Positions 53,688-62,813 of a DNA stretch of 64,000 nucleotides are shown here, piece by piece. The position numbers and the translations under genes were made by a program. The stretch comes from Hyphomicrobiales bacterium. GTDB taxonomy: Bacteria; Pseudomonadota; Alphaproteobacteria; Rhizobiales; Xanthobacteraceae. The number at the start of each line of letters is the position of its first letter. The stretch's first letter is position 1. The stretch covers positions 1 to 64,000 of the forward strand of contig JAFKKM010000024.1 of NCBI GenBank assembly GCA_017305555.1. Reading direction: 5' to 3'. Under the pieces are notes generated by a model. That model was not told the origin of the DNA and searched no databases. It saw only the letters and a program-made list of their open reading frames with translations.

Positions 53688-53915
53688 ATGGACCCGATCG
53701 CCGCTAAGTACATTGGAGCCGGCATCGCCTGCATCGGCATGGGTGGAGCTGGCGCCGGCGTCGGCATCATCTTCGGTAACTACCTTGCCGCGGCGGTTCG
53801 CAATCCGTCCGCTGCCCAGGGCCAGTTCGCGAACCTGATCTTCGGCTTCGCCGTGACCGAAGCGCTCGGCATCTTCTCGCTGCTGATCGCGCTGCTGCTG
53901 CTGTTCGCACTGTAA
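53688..53915 (+). CDS. atpE: ATP synthase F0 subunit c
   Basis: 75 residues, two helices with a Gly-rich first helix ([20 protein letters not shown]), the polar loop RNPSAAQ and proton-binding Glu58 in [13 protein letters not shown]. Forms the rotating ring in the inner membrane. GAAGGAG lies upstream. Confidence 0.96.
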   Translation: MDPIAAKYIGAGIACIGMGGAGAGVGIIFGNYLAAAVRNPSAAQGQFANLIFGFAVTEALGIFSLLIALLLLFAL

Positions 53916-53983
53916 GCTTTACTTGATCCGGCCGTTCGCCGGCCCCCGCGCGGGGCCGGGAATTGCCTGAGCTGGAGGCGCCC

Positions 53984-54538
53984 GTGGCGTCAGAACATGG
54001 CCATTCGAGCGGCACGTCCGCTCACACCACGGCAGACGGCGGCAAACCGCCGTTTCCGCCGTTCGAGTCGCACACCTTCCCGTCGCAGTTGGTGTGGCTC
54101 GTCGTTTCATTCGTCCTCTTGTACGTGATCGTCTCGCGGCTCGCTCTGCCGCGCGTCGGCGGTATCCTGGCGGCACGCCAGAAGGCCATCTCTGACGATC
54201 TCGCCGCCGCGCAGAAACTGCGCGACGAGTCGGACAATGCGTTGAAGGCCTATGAGACCGAACTCGCCAATGCCCGCGGCAAGGCACAGGCGATCGGCGC
54301 GGAGACCCGCGACAAGCTGAACGCGCAGTCCGAACAGGAACGCAAGACGCTGGAAGACCGCCTCGCCGTCAAGCTGGCGGAAGCGGAAAAGACCATCGCA
54401 GGCACCCGCGCCGCTGCCATGAGCAACGTCCGCGAGATCGCCTCCGAGGCCGCCACCACGATCGTGCATCAACTGACGGGCGCACAACCCGACGCCAAGG
54501 CGGTCGAGAGTGCCGTCGACGCATCCTTGAGAGGATAA
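53984..54538 (+). CDS. atpF': ATP synthase F0 subunit b'
   Basis: 184 residues from a GTG with GGAGG five bases upstream; the frame opens earlier at TTG 53963. A Pro-rich N-terminus precedes one membrane helix ([20 protein letters not shown]) and a long charged helix ([20 protein letters not shown]) forming the peripheral stalk. Alphaproteobacteria and cyanobacteria carry paired b and b' subunits, as here. Confidence 0.92.
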   Translation: MASEHGHSSGTSAHTTADGGKPPFPPFESHTFPSQLVWLVVSFVLLYVIVSRLALPRVGGILAARQKAISDDLAAAQKLRDESDNALKAYETELANARGKAQAIGAETRDKLNAQSEQERKTLEDRLAVKLAEAEKTIAGTRAAAMSNVREIASEAATTIVHQLTGAQPDAKAVESAVDASLRG

Positions 54539-54542
54539 GACG

Positions 54543-55028
54543 ATGTTGTCCCAACCGGAATTCTGGGTCGCCGTCGCCTTCGTCGTCATGGTCGGCATCT
54601 TCATCTATGTCGGTGTTCCCGGCGTGGTGACCAAGGCGCTCGATCATCGCGCCGACCGTATCAAGGCGGAACTGGATGACGCCCGCCGCCTCAAGGACGA
54701 AGCTGCCGCGCTGGTCGCCGACTACAAGGCCCGCTACGCGTCGGCCGAGCGTGAGGCGCAGGACATCGTCACCAACGCCAAGGCCGAAGCCGAACGCATT
54801 GCCGTCGACGCCAAGGCCCGGATGGAAGACTTTGTTGCCCGCCGCACCAAGGCAGCGGAATCCAAGATCGCTCAGGCCGAAGCGCAAGCCTTGGCCGACG
54901 TTCGTGCCGCCGCCGCCGATGCGGCCGTGGCCGCAGCCTCGCAGATCCTGACCAAGTCGGTTTCCGGTTCGGTCGCCGACGATCTGCTCGCCAAGGGCAT
55001 CCAGGACGTTCGCGCCAAGCTGAACTGA
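54543..55028 (+). CDS. atpF: ATP synthase F0 subunit b
   Basis: 161 residues, starting four bases after b'. One N-terminal membrane helix ([20 protein letters not shown]) and a long coiled-coil helix ([20 protein letters not shown]) that forms the stator with b'. Last gene of the F0 operon in the window; a strong terminator follows. Confidence 0.95.
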   Translation: MLSQPEFWVAVAFVVMVGIFIYVGVPGVVTKALDHRADRIKAELDDARRLKDEAAALVADYKARYASAEREAQDIVTNAKAEAERIAVDAKARMEDFVARRTKAAESKIAQAEAQALADVRAAAADAAVAAASQILTKSVSGSVADDLLAKGIQDVRAKLN

Positions 55029-55047
55029 TCGGAACATCTTCAACCAA

Positions 55048-55089
55048 ACAAAACGGCCGGTGCAAAACATTGCACCGGCCGTTTTGTTT
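55048..55089 (+). terminator. Strong terminator of the atp F0 operon
   Basis: 18-base perfect arms (55048-55065 and 55070-55087) with AACA loop; the stem carries ACGGCCGGTGC. The downstream arm ends in GTTTTGTTTT. About 20 bases after the atpF stop. The symmetric A-rich and T-rich ends could make it bidirectional. Confidence 0.9.
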
Positions 55090-55144
55090 TGGAGAAAGTC
55101 CGTTCGCGAAAGCGTGACCGAGGCAGGACGAATTGAGATTGAAT

Positions 55145-55228
55145 CGTCATTGCGAGCGAAGCGAAGCAATCCAGAAACGACAAAGCAAGGACCGGATTGC
55201 TTCGTCGCTAACGCCCCTCGCAATGACG
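55145..55228. repeat. Dispersed repeat family B, compact copy
   Basis: CGTCATTGCGAGCGAAGCG at the left and CCCCTCGCAATGACG at the right, with GAAGCAATCC and GGATTGCTTCGTCGCTA inside, matching 20175-20290 apart from its centre. Lies between the atp operon and a convergent lipoprotein gene. Confidence 0.75.
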
Positions 55229-55261
55229 CCCAAATGAGCGATCTTCAAGTCGAGGCTGGGT

Positions 55262-55963
55262 TTACCGCTTCCGATGGCTGCGCCGGCGCGGCTCGGGCCG
55301 CAGGGCCTGCGGATCGAAACCGATATAAAAGACGTAGGAATCACCCACCGCCGCGCTCGGCGCCGGATAGACCACGTCTTCCGCGACCAGACTGAACGAC
55401 ATCGTGCTATCGCCCTGCATCGTCACCGTGGTGCGATAGGCCTTGGTGAAGATGGTCTTCTCCTCGCCGACGCCGCTCTGCACCACCGCGATACGCAGCG
55501 GCACCTCGACCGAGGCCGGTGCGCCCGCCGGGCCGACGATGACGCGGCCTTCAATGCCGATCCGCGCCGTCACCTGGCCATCGTTGAGCGTACAATCACG
55601 CGCGGTGCGCACGATCGTCGCCTGGTAACGCAAATCGTTGCCCGTGGCTTCCTTGCCGGGCGCACCGACCGCATAGGTCGAGGCACCGGAGCGGATGGTC
55701 ACCGCCGGGCAGGTCGGCAGGCTCGGTTCCGAGGATGGCGTGGGGGCCGTGACCGCGGTCGTGGCGGGCTGCGAGTTCGAACCGAACAATTGGCTGAACC
55801 GGCTACTGAGCGAAGGGCTGTCCTGGCTTGCTTGCGTGCCGCCGAACATGCTGCCACCGCCACAACCGGACAACATCAGCGCGGATACCGCCAGCGCCGC
55901 AAAACGAAGTGAAGGCCGGCCCGCGCGCGCAACGGCGCAATGCTTCCAACGCAAATCCAACAT
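55262..55963 (-). CDS. Lipoprotein of unknown function
   Basis: 233 residues with a hydrophobic leader ending in a lipobox (ALAVSALMLSGCGGG), so the mature protein should be lipid-anchored. The mature part begins with a Ser/Thr-rich linker (LFGSNSQPATTAVTAPT), then beta-rich stretches (VTIRSGASTYAVGA, LRYQATIVRTARDC, VVYPAPSAAVGDSYVFYIGF) and a basic tail. No named family is recognised. Confidence 0.75.
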   Translation of the reverse strand: MLDLRWKHCAVARAGRPSLRFAALAVSALMLSGCGGGSMFGGTQASQDSPSLSSRFSQLFGSNSQPATTAVTAPTPSSEPSLPTCPAVTIRSGASTYAVGAPGKEATGNDLRYQATIVRTARDCTLNDGQVTARIGIEGRVIVGPAGAPASVEVPLRIAVVQSGVGEEKTIFTKAYRTTVTMQGDSTMSFSLVAEDVVYPAPSAAVGDSYVFYIGFDPQALRPEPRRRSHRKR

Positions 55964-56145
55964 GATGCAGATGTCCCCCGACGAACTCCGGCTTCCCGGC
56001 ACCGCGCCAAGGGAAACCCCGGTTCCCGCGCGGCGGCAAGCCGGCCCTTTTATAGCAGTTCAATGGCGGCAAACCCAAGGCGTGATCGACGGCGTGATCG
56101 ATGGCGGCATCGACCGCAGTCGCCATGCCCCGAACCCCGATGACG

Positions 56146-56733
56146 TCAGTGCCGAAAATCCTCGTGCAACATGCCGAACAGCAGGTGGTCCTGCCAGACG
56201 CCGTTGATGCAGAGATAGCGCCGCGCCAGCCCCTCGCGGACGAAGCCGCACTTCTCAAGCACCCGCACCGACGCCGCATTCCCAGGAATGCAGGCAGCTT
56301 CGACACGATGCAGACTGAGTTCGCCGAACAACGTCGGCAGCAGCAGCCTTAACGCCGCCGTCATGTAGCCGCGACCGGCGAATGGCTCGCCGACCCAGTA
56401 GCCGACCGTTCCGGCCTGCACGATGCCGCGACGCACATTGGCCAGCGTGATGCCACCGACGAGGCCTCCGTCTTCTTCGCGAAAAATCAGAAACGGATAG
56501 GCTCGATCGGCAAGCGCATCCTCGGCATAGCGCCGCAGCCGGCGGCGAAAGCCAGCGCGCGTCAGATCGTCGGACGGCCAGATCGGTTCCCATGGCGTCA
56601 AATAGGACCGGCTGCGTTCGCGAAGCTGCGCCCATGGCAGATAGTCGCCCGCTTGCGGCGCGCGCAGCAACAGGCCGTTGCCGCGCGGCTCAAGCGCCGC
56701 AGGCGCGCTCGAGGGCAAACGAAACAAAGCCAT
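56146..56733 (-). CDS. GNAT N-acetyltransferase (RimJ/RimL type)
   Basis: 195 residues. Acetyl-CoA-binding block GYWVGEPFAGRGYMTAALRL (with the R-G-x-M variant of Q/RxxGxG/A), then SLHRVEAACIPGNAASVRVLEKCGFVREG, the typical ending of RimJ-like N-terminal acetyltransferases. The substrate could be a ribosomal protein or an antibiotic. The start MALFRLP at 56733 is preferred over the longer frame. Confidence 0.9.
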   Translation of the reverse strand: MALFRLPSSAPAALEPRGNGLLLRAPQAGDYLPWAQLRERSRSYLTPWEPIWPSDDLTRAGFRRRLRRYAEDALADRAYPFLIFREEDGGLVGGITLANVRRGIVQAGTVGYWVGEPFAGRGYMTAALRLLLPTLFGELSLHRVEAACIPGNAASVRVLEKCGFVREGLARRYLCINGVWQDHLLFGMLHEDFRH

Positions 56734-56772
56734 GGTGGGTCCTCGCCAACTTGCGATCCGGCTCCATCCTAT

Positions 56773-56818
56773 CGCGTTTTCGCGCCAGTTGGATACCGAT
56801 TCGCATGGGAGAACGCCT
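56773..56818. repeat. Degenerate family C repeat
   Basis: GCGTTTTCGCGCCAGTTGG followed by ATACCGATTCGCATGGGAG and AACGCC, a diverged version of the blocks at 21562-21608 and 60867-60970. It lies between the GNAT gene and the M16 peptidase stop. Confidence 0.6.
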
Positions 56819-56843
56819 CCACAAAACGCACAGCGCCGTTCGT

Positions 56844-58127
56844 CTAGTGATAGCTCACCCTGGGCCGGCACAGGCTCTCGGCGTGCGCCGCGGCGGCTTC
56901 AAGGCCCCGTCCGCTACCGAGCGCCACCACCGCGGGCCGGCTGCGCGCCAACAAGGTCCGAGCTGCATCGCGAGTCGAGTCCCGTGTCACCGCCTCGATG
57001 CGCGCGACCAGTTCGTCCACGCCGAGCGGACGGCCATAAGCGAGAATATGCCGCGCCAACTGCTCGGCGCGCGAGCTGCAACTCTCCAGCGCCATCAACA
57101 GGCCCGCCTTCATCTGCGCCTTGGCGCGGGCGATCTCCGCGTCGGTCAACGTTTCAACCGCATCGTTGATGACGTCGACGATCACTTCCATCATTTCCGG
57201 TGCGTCGGCCGGATCGGTGCCGGTATAGAGCCCGAAGAAGCCGGTGTCGGCGTGCGGCGCGTGGAAAGTGTAGATCGAGTAGCACAGCCCGCGCTTCTCG
57301 CGGACCTCCTGGAACAGCCGCGACGACATTCCACCGCCGAGGATGTTGGTGAACACCTGAAGGCTGAACAGCGCCGGGTCCGCCTGCGGCAAACCTTCGA
57401 GCGCCATTGTCAGATGCGCCTGCTCCAGTTCGCGATGCACGACGCGCGTGCCGCCGTTGCCGAAGATCGCGGGCGTGGGGTCCGGTGCCGGCGCGGTATC
57501 GAATCCCGCGAAACGCTCGGAGGCTTCCGCCACCACGCGCGCGTGATCGACCGCGCCCGCCGCCGCCACTACCATGTTCGGACCGCGATAATGCGTCGCC
57601 AGATAATTTTGCAGTGAGTCGCGGTTGAAGGTCTTCAGCGTCTTGGTGGTGCCAAGCAGCGAACGCCCGATCGACTGATCCGGATAGCAAAGCTCGCTGA
57701 GATATTCGAACACCACATCGTCCGGCGTATCCTGCGCCGCGCCGATCTCCTGCTCGATGACGCTCTTCTCGCGTTCCAGCTCCTCGGTCACGAAGGTCGG
57801 GTGCGAAACGATGTCCGACAGTACGTCGAGCGCGAGCGGCACATCGGCCTTCATCACGCGCGCATAATAAGCGGTCGTCTCGGTGCTGGTGGCGGCGTTG
57901 AGATCGCCGCCGACCGCTTCGATCTCCTCGACGATCTCGCGCGAGGAGCGCCGCTCGGTGCCCTTGAACGCCATATGTTCAAGGAGATGCGAGATGCCGT
58001 GCTCGTCCGGTTTCTCATCGCGGCCGCCGACGCCGGCCCACACGCCCAGCGCGGCGGTTTCCAGATGCGGCATGGTGTCGGTGATGACCGTGAGGCCGGA
58101 CGGAAGTTTGCTGACCTCGACACTCAT
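56844..58127 (-). CDS. M16 family zinc peptidase (mitochondrial processing peptidase-like)
   Basis: 427 residues with the inverted zinc motif HLLEHMAFKGT (H47, E50, H51) and the downstream REKSVIEQEIGAAQDTPDD carrying the distal Glu. Two homologous halves are visible; the second contains GGGMSSRLFQEVREKRGLCY. Family members process presequences or small peptides. The ATG at 58127 overlaps the thrC stop (ATGA), so the genes are coupled; the open frame further upstream runs over thrC and is not used. Confidence 0.92.
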   Translation of the reverse strand: MSVEVSKLPSGLTVITDTMPHLETAALGVWAGVGGRDEKPDEHGISHLLEHMAFKGTERRSSREIVEEIEAVGGDLNAATSTETTAYYARVMKADVPLALDVLSDIVSHPTFVTEELEREKSVIEQEIGAAQDTPDDVVFEYLSELCYPDQSIGRSLLGTTKTLKTFNRDSLQNYLATHYRGPNMVVAAAGAVDHARVVAEASERFAGFDTAPAPDPTPAIFGNGGTRVVHRELEQAHLTMALEGLPQADPALFSLQVFTNILGGGMSSRLFQEVREKRGLCYSIYTFHAPHADTGFFGLYTGTDPADAPEMMEVIVDVINDAVETLTDAEIARAKAQMKAGLLMALESCSSRAEQLARHILAYGRPLGVDELVARIEAVTRDSTRDAARTLLARSRPAVVALGSGRGLEAAAAHAESLCRPRVSYH

Positions 58128-59542
58128 CCGGCAACTCCCGCATTGGCGGCGCGGCTGACCGACAGCACGAACCGCTCCACTTCGCCTTGATCGTTGTTCA
58201 TCGTCCGCATCTGTTCGGGACGGCTCATCAAGCCATCGAGCCATGGCGGCAGCACCGGACGCACGCCGCAAGCCGCCTCCACCGCGTCGGGGAATTTCGC
58301 CGGATGCGCGGTGGACAGCACGATGTTGGGCACGCTTGCATCGGACACGTCGCGATCGGACACCGCCAGCGCGACGGCGGTGTGCGGATCGATCAGATCC
58401 CCCGCCTCGCGCCAGGCGGCGCGGATCGCGGCATCGGTTTCGGTCTCGTCGGCACGGCCAGCATCGAACTCGTTGCGGATCGCCGCCAGCATCGCATCCG
58501 GCAGCACGAAGCGGCGCGATTGCTCCAGCGAGGCCATCAACCCGCGCACCACCGCGCTGTCGCGCCCGGCGGCCTCGAACAACAGCCGCTCGAAATTCGA
58601 CGACACCTGAATGTCCATCGAAGGCGAGGTGGTGCCATGAACGCCGCGCACTTCGTAGATGCCGGTCTTCAGCGTACGCGCGAGAATGTCGTTGCTGTTG
58701 GTGGCGATGCGCAACTGCCGGATCGGCACGCCTATGCGCTTCGCGACATAGCCCGCGAAGATATCGCCGAAGTTGCCGGTCGGCACGGTGAAATCGACCT
58801 TGCGCGCCGGCGCGCCGAGCGCCACCGCCGAGGTGACGTAGTACACCACCTGCGCCACGATCCGCGCCCAATTGATCGAGTTGACGCCGGACAGCGAAAC
58901 CTTGTCGCGGAAGGCGTGATGATTGAAGCAGCCTTTCACGATCGCCTGGCAATCGTCGAAGGTGCCGTCGATCGCCAGCGCGTGGACGTTAGTGGCGCCG
59001 GTCGTCGTCATCATCCGCCGCTGTACGTCGGAAATACGCCCGTTCGGAAACAGCACGACGAGATCGACGTTGTCGCGATTGGCGAACGCATCGACCGCCG
59101 CGCCGCCCGTATCGCCCGACGTCGCCACCACGATGGTGGTGCGCTGCCCGCGCTTCGCCAGCACATGATCCATCAACCGCGACAGCAACTGCATCGCGAC
59201 GTCCTTGAACGCCAGCGTTGGGCCGTGAAACAGCTCCAGCACGAACTGATTGGCGCCGCTCTGGTCGAGCGGCACCACCGCCGGATGGCGGAACGTCGCG
59301 TAGGCCTCGTGCGCCATGCGGCCGAGATCGGCGTCGGAAATTTCACCGCCGACGAACGGACGGATCACCTCGACCGCGACTTCCCAATACGGCCGCCCGG
59401 CCAACCCGGCGACAACGTCCGGCGTCAGTTGCGGCCAGACCTCGGGCACGTAAAGCCCGCCGTCGCGCGCGAGGCCGGTCAGCATCACGTCGCAGAAGCC
59501 AAGCGCCGGCGCTTCGCCACGGGTCGAGATATATCGCGTCAA
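58124..59542 (-). CDS. thrC: Threonine synthase
   Basis: 472 residues beginning with a TTG codon preceded by GGAGGACATC, giving MTRYISTRGEAPALGFCDVM, the family N-terminus. The PLP lysine is in FHGPTLAFKDVAMQLL, and VVATSGDTGGAAVDAFANRD and FPNGRISDVQRRMMTT are the phosphate/substrate blocks of the class-II (longer) threonine synthases. Converts O-phosphohomoserine to threonine. The longer ATG frame to 59641 is rejected because it lacks a ribosome-binding site. First of the coupled pair thrC-M16 peptidase. Confidence 0.94.
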   Translation of the reverse strand: MTRYISTRGEAPALGFCDVMLTGLARDGGLYVPEVWPQLTPDVVAGLAGRPYWEVAVEVIRPFVGGEISDADLGRMAHEAYATFRHPAVVPLDQSGANQFVLELFHGPTLAFKDVAMQLLSRLMDHVLAKRGQRTTIVVATSGDTGGAAVDAFANRDNVDLVVLFPNGRISDVQRRMMTTTGATNVHALAIDGTFDDCQAIVKGCFNHHAFRDKVSLSGVNSINWARIVAQVVYYVTSAVALGAPARKVDFTVPTGNFGDIFAGYVAKRIGVPIRQLRIATNSNDILARTLKTGIYEVRGVHGTTSPSMDIQVSSNFERLLFEAAGRDSAVVRGLMASLEQSRRFVLPDAMLAAIRNEFDAGRADETETDAAIRAAWREAGDLIDPHTAVALAVSDRDVSDASVPNIVLSTAHPAKFPDAVEAACGVRPVLPPWLDGLMSRPEQMRTMNNDQGEVERFVLSVSRAANAGVAG

Positions 59543-59618
59543 GATGTCCTCCAAAGGCGGGACCGTTATAGCGTTTTCAGGCGATAGGGAAACCACCGTC
59601 GCGATCGGGCAGCGCCGG

Positions 59619-60392
59619 TCATCCGACCTGTTTCGAGCCATCGTCCGGCGGCAACCGTCCCTCGGCCAGCGCGCGGGCGAGCCACACAGCGAAGGCGATC
59701 CCGACCGCTGCCGCCAATCCGAACCAGGTAATGGCGTATTGCATATGGTCGTCTTTCAGATGCACCACGAGCGGGCCCGGCTTCGGCACGCCGTTGGCGG
59801 GCGCAGGCGTTTCCAGGTCGATATAGAAGGGCGCGATATTGTCCCATGCCAGCGTCTTCGCCATCGCCGCCGGATCGCGCAGGAACCAGAGCCGCTTGGC
59901 GCGGTCCGCCTGCGGCGTCCACATCCCCGGGGTTTCCGGAAAGCGCAGATAGCCGGTCAGCGTCACCGTGCCCGACGGGACCGGTGAAATGCGCGCGAAC
60001 TGGCCTTCCGGCGCGAAGCCGCGATTGATCGCAACCACGCCCGAACCTTCCACTTGCACCGGCGCGAACACCCAGACGCCGGGACTGGTGATATCGGCGC
60101 GGACGGCGGAGCCGGAACTGAAGACATGCCCCTCGGGCCGCGCCTCGAAGGTCGCGGGGAAGGTCACGCGGCGAAATTCGTCGTGCGCCTGCGTCAGTTT
60201 CGGCCAGTCGGCAGCCGCCGGGAGCGGCACGGGTGCGGCGGCAAGCCGCTCGTCGAGCATGGCGATCAACGCGTGCTTCTCGACACGCCGCTGCAATTGC
60301 CAGACGCCGAGCCCGATCAGCAGCGCCACGATCACGGCGGAGAAAATGCTGAGCCCAGCGACTCTCCGTAGCCGCCCCGCCGCGGCGGTCAT
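59619..60392 (-). CDS. SURF1 family cytochrome oxidase assembly protein
   Basis: 257 residues with one membrane helix at each end (IFSAVIVALLIGLGVWQLQR and [20 protein letters not shown]), the SURF1 topology. VWVFAPVQVEGSGVVAINRGF and NIAPFYIDLETPAP are typical internal blocks. SURF1 delivers or inserts heme a into subunit I. The ATG overlaps the DUF983 stop by 4 bases. Confidence 0.92.
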   Translation of the reverse strand: MTAAAGRLRRVAGLSIFSAVIVALLIGLGVWQLQRRVEKHALIAMLDERLAAAPVPLPAAADWPKLTQAHDEFRRVTFPATFEARPEGHVFSSGSAVRADITSPGVWVFAPVQVEGSGVVAINRGFAPEGQFARISPVPSGTVTLTGYLRFPETPGMWTPQADRAKRLWFLRDPAAMAKTLAWDNIAPFYIDLETPAPANGVPKPGPLVVHLKDDHMQYAITWFGLAAAVGIAFAVWLARALAEGRLPPDDGSKQVG

Positions 60393-60778
60393 GTCGGATC
60401 CCGTTGCGACAACTGGCCTTCGGCTGCCTTGTGGTGGAATTGCAGCGAGATCAGCAACGACTTCATGGCGCGCAGCGGCAATAGCGTGGTGAGCGCCACC
60501 AGCGGAATCCACAACGCGGCATGAACCCAGAACGGCGGCTGATACTTGACCTCGACGATCAAGGCGCAGGCCACGACGATGAAGCCCGCGATCAGGATGA
60601 TGAAAACCGACGGGCCGTCGCCGCTATCGGTAAAGGCATAATCCAGCCCACAGCGATCGCACTTCGGCCGCAGCCGGATATATCCCGCAAACAGCTTTCC
60701 TTCGCCGCAACGCGGACAGCGGCACAGCAGACCACGCGTGACGCTCTGTGACAGCGTCGTCGAATAGTCGTCCGACAT
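60389..60778 (-). CDS. DUF983 family membrane protein
   Basis: 129 residues with two CxxC pairs (CPRCGEGKLF at C21/C24 and KCDRCGLDY at C40/C43) followed by two membrane helices (PSVFIILIAGFIVVACALIV and ALWIPLVALTTLLPLRAMKS). The family lies in cox clusters of alphaproteobacteria; the Cys pairs suggest zinc or copper binding. Coupled to SURF1. Confidence 0.9.
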   Translation of the reverse strand: MSDDYSTTLSQSVTRGLLCRCPRCGEGKLFAGYIRLRPKCDRCGLDYAFTDSGDGPSVFIILIAGFIVVACALIVEVKYQPPFWVHAALWIPLVALTTLLPLRAMKSLLISLQFHHKAAEGQLSQRDPT

Positions 60779-60866
60779 CGATCTTCTTTCCAGTTTGCCG
60801 GGACGCCCCGGCGAAATGCAAAAGGGCGACCCTGCGGCCGCCCTTTGTAGCACAATCACTCCACCT

Positions 60867-60970
60867 TAGAGCGTTTTCGAGCGAAGTGGATACCGGTTCG
60901 CGTGAAGAAAACGCGTCCAAACAAGAACCTGGAGCCCCGTTCCGATTCCAGCGGAACGGGAAAAGCTCTA
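60867..60970. repeat. Dispersed repeat family C with terminal inverted ends
   Basis: Begins TAGAGCGTTTTCGAGCGAAG, includes GGATACCGGTTCGCGTGAAG, and ends GGAACGGGAAAAGCTCTA. The outer TAGAGC and GCTCTA ends are inverted. The right end contains the coxC stop codon (minus-strand TAG at 60968-60970), so the repeat abuts or supplies the gene end. Confidence 0.7.
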
Positions 60971-61825
60971 GTGGGCGGCGTGCGCCATCTCGGCGGCACC
61001 GTGGCCCCACACGTAGATGCAGATGAACAGGAACAGCCACACCACGTCGACGAAATGCCAGTACCAGGCGGCGAATTCGAAGCCGAGGTGATGGGTCGGC
61101 GTGAAGTGCCCGGCATAAGCGCGGAACAGGCAAACCAGCAGGAAGATGGTGCCGACCAGTACGTGGAAACCGTGGAAGCCGGTCGCCATGAAGAAGGTCG
61201 CGCCATAGACATTGCCGGCGAAGCTGAACGCAGCGTGATGATATTCGTAAGCCTGAACGCAGGTGAAGCAGGCGCCGAGCAGCACAGTGAGGATCAGACC
61301 CCACTTCAAGCCCCTGCGGTCGCCTTCCAGCAGCGCGTGATGCGCCCAAGTGACGGTGGTGCCCGAGGTCAGCAGGATCAGCGTGTTGAGCAGCGGCAGG
61401 TGCCACGGATCGAAGGTCTGAATGTCCTTCGGCGGCCAGACGCCACCGAACAGCGCCTCGCGGGTGAAGTGAACGGGGTCGGCCGGGAACAGCGCCGAGT
61501 TGAAGTAGGCCCAGAACCACGCGACGAAGAACATCACTTCGGAGGCGATGAACAGGATCATGCCATAGCGGTGGCTGATCTGCACCACGCGGGTGTGGTC
61601 GCCCTTGTGCTCGGCCTCGCGGATGACGTCGCCCCACCAGGCGGCCATCGTATAGAGCACGCCGATGGTGCCGATGCCGAAAACGATCGGAGCGGCCGAG
61701 TAAAGGTGGTGCATCCACGAGATCGCGCCCACCGCCATGATGAAGGCCGAGAGCGAGCCGACCGCAGGCCATGGGCTCGGATCAACGAGGTGGTAGTCGT
61801 GGTGCTTCGCGTGCGCCGTAGCCAT
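60968..61825 (-). CDS. coxC: Cytochrome c oxidase subunit III
   Basis: 285 residues, seven membrane helices. Landmarks are [19 protein letters not shown] at the start, [39 protein letters not shown] and [17 protein letters not shown], all typical of aa3-type subunit III. The protein assembles with subunits I and II in the cytoplasmic membrane. Its stop codon falls at the end of a family C repeat. Confidence 0.96.
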   Translation of the reverse strand: MATAHAKHHDYHLVDPSPWPAVGSLSAFIMAVGAISWMHHLYSAAPIVFGIGTIGVLYTMAAWWGDVIREAEHKGDHTRVVQISHRYGMILFIASEVMFFVAWFWAYFNSALFPADPVHFTREALFGGVWPPKDIQTFDPWHLPLLNTLILLTSGTTVTWAHHALLEGDRRGLKWGLILTVLLGACFTCVQAYEYHHAAFSFAGNVYGATFFMATGFHGFHVLVGTIFLLVCLFRAYAGHFTPTHHLGFEFAAWYWHFVDVVWLFLFICIYVWGHGAAEMAHAAH

Positions 61826-61911
61826 TGCAGTCTCTCCGTAGGGCGTGCCGCACTAGTCGGCACATATTCGTTCAAAAATCAATCGCGCGCGTTCAGCGGC
61901 GGAAGTGAGCG

Positions 61912-62547
61912 TCACAGATTTCCCTTGCGCCGATCCGGCTCGCCCGAGGCAACCGGCTTGGGAGCGGGTTCGCGGACGGGATAGAACGTATAGGACAAGG
62001 TGATGGTGTCGACGTTGTTGCTCTCGCTATCCTTGGTGAGGGCGGGATCGACGTAGAAGACCACCGCCATCTCGCGCTTCTCGCCCGGCGCCAAGGTCTG
62101 CTCGGTGAAGCAGAAGCAGTTGATCTTCTGGAAATACGATCCCACCGTCAGCGGCGCGACGTTGTAGGCAGCCTGGCCGGTGGTGGTGCGAGCGGCGGTG
62201 TTGGTGACTGTGTAATAGGCCGTCACCACTTCGCCGATGTGGACTTCGATCTCGGTCTTCTCCGGCTCGAACTTCCACGGCAGCCCACCGCTCACGTTCG
62301 AATCGAAGCGCACCGCGATCTTGCGACCGAGCGGTTGAGTCGACGGCAGCGTGGTCGCGACCTGGGTGGTGCCGTTGAAGCCGGTGGCGCGGCAGAACCA
62401 GTTGTAGAACGGCACGGCCGCGTAGGCTGCGCCAACCATGACAGCGACGAACAGGCCGCAAGCCGCGGCGACATAGGTGTCACGGCGTAAACCGCGCGCA
62501 CGGCGCGGCATCGGCTTGTTGCCGTCTGTCGCTTCGGGCGTCGTCAT
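61912..62547 (-). CDS. ctaG: Cytochrome c oxidase assembly protein CtaG/Cox11
   Basis: 211 residues with one N-terminal membrane helix ([20 protein letters not shown]) and a periplasmic beta domain. The copper-binding [14 protein letters not shown] contains CxC, and [10 protein letters not shown] holds the third Cys. It delivers CuB to subunit I. ATG at 62547; the frame opens to 62574. Confidence 0.94.
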   Translation of the reverse strand: MTTPEATDGNKPMPRRARGLRRDTYVAAACGLFVAVMVGAAYAAVPFYNWFCRATGFNGTTQVATTLPSTQPLGRKIAVRFDSNVSGGLPWKFEPEKTEIEVHIGEVVTAYYTVTNTAARTTTGQAAYNVAPLTVGSYFQKINCFCFTEQTLAPGEKREMAVVFYVDPALTKDSESNNVDTITLSYTFYPVREPAPKPVASGEPDRRKGNL

Positions 62548-62636
62548 ATCGACCTGCCTTCCGATTTGCCCCACACCCTCGTCACGTCCCGCTCAGCCCT
62601 TCGTCAGCTCCGTCGACCGCCCTCACACCGACCACC

Positions 62637-62798
62637 TCACATGGGCCGGTTGAGCACCGCCGGTCCCTTCACCAGGGTGACGGCGAAAAACAACACCACC
62701 AGAATGCCTAACGCCACTGCAATCGCGATCGACCGCTCACGGCGCTTTTTCTTTTGCGCCTCGGTCAACACGATCCCCTGTGGTTGCTCCTCATCCAT
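62637..62798 (-). CDS. 53-residue single-helix protein of the cox cluster (CoxF-like)
   Basis: A small gene from ATG 62798 to TGA at 62637, between ctaB and ctaG. The product begins MDEEQPQGIVLTEAQKKKRR, has one membrane helix (SIAIAVALGILVVLFFAVTL) and ends GPAVLNRPM. Its position and topology match the small CoxF-type proteins of alphaproteobacterial oxidase operons. The ribosome-binding site is weak (GGGACGAG), and it lies 15 bases after the ctaB stop. Confidence 0.8.
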   Translation of the reverse strand: MDEEQPQGIVLTEAQKKKRRERSIAIAVALGILVVLFFAVTLVKGPAVLNRPM

Positions 62799-62813
62799 GG
62801 ATCGGACTCGTCC

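Noticed and set aside
56844-58952. 702-residue reading of the M16 peptidase
   Set aside because: The extra 275 residues lie inside thrC in another frame and are low-complexity; the true start at 58127 gives the family N-terminus.
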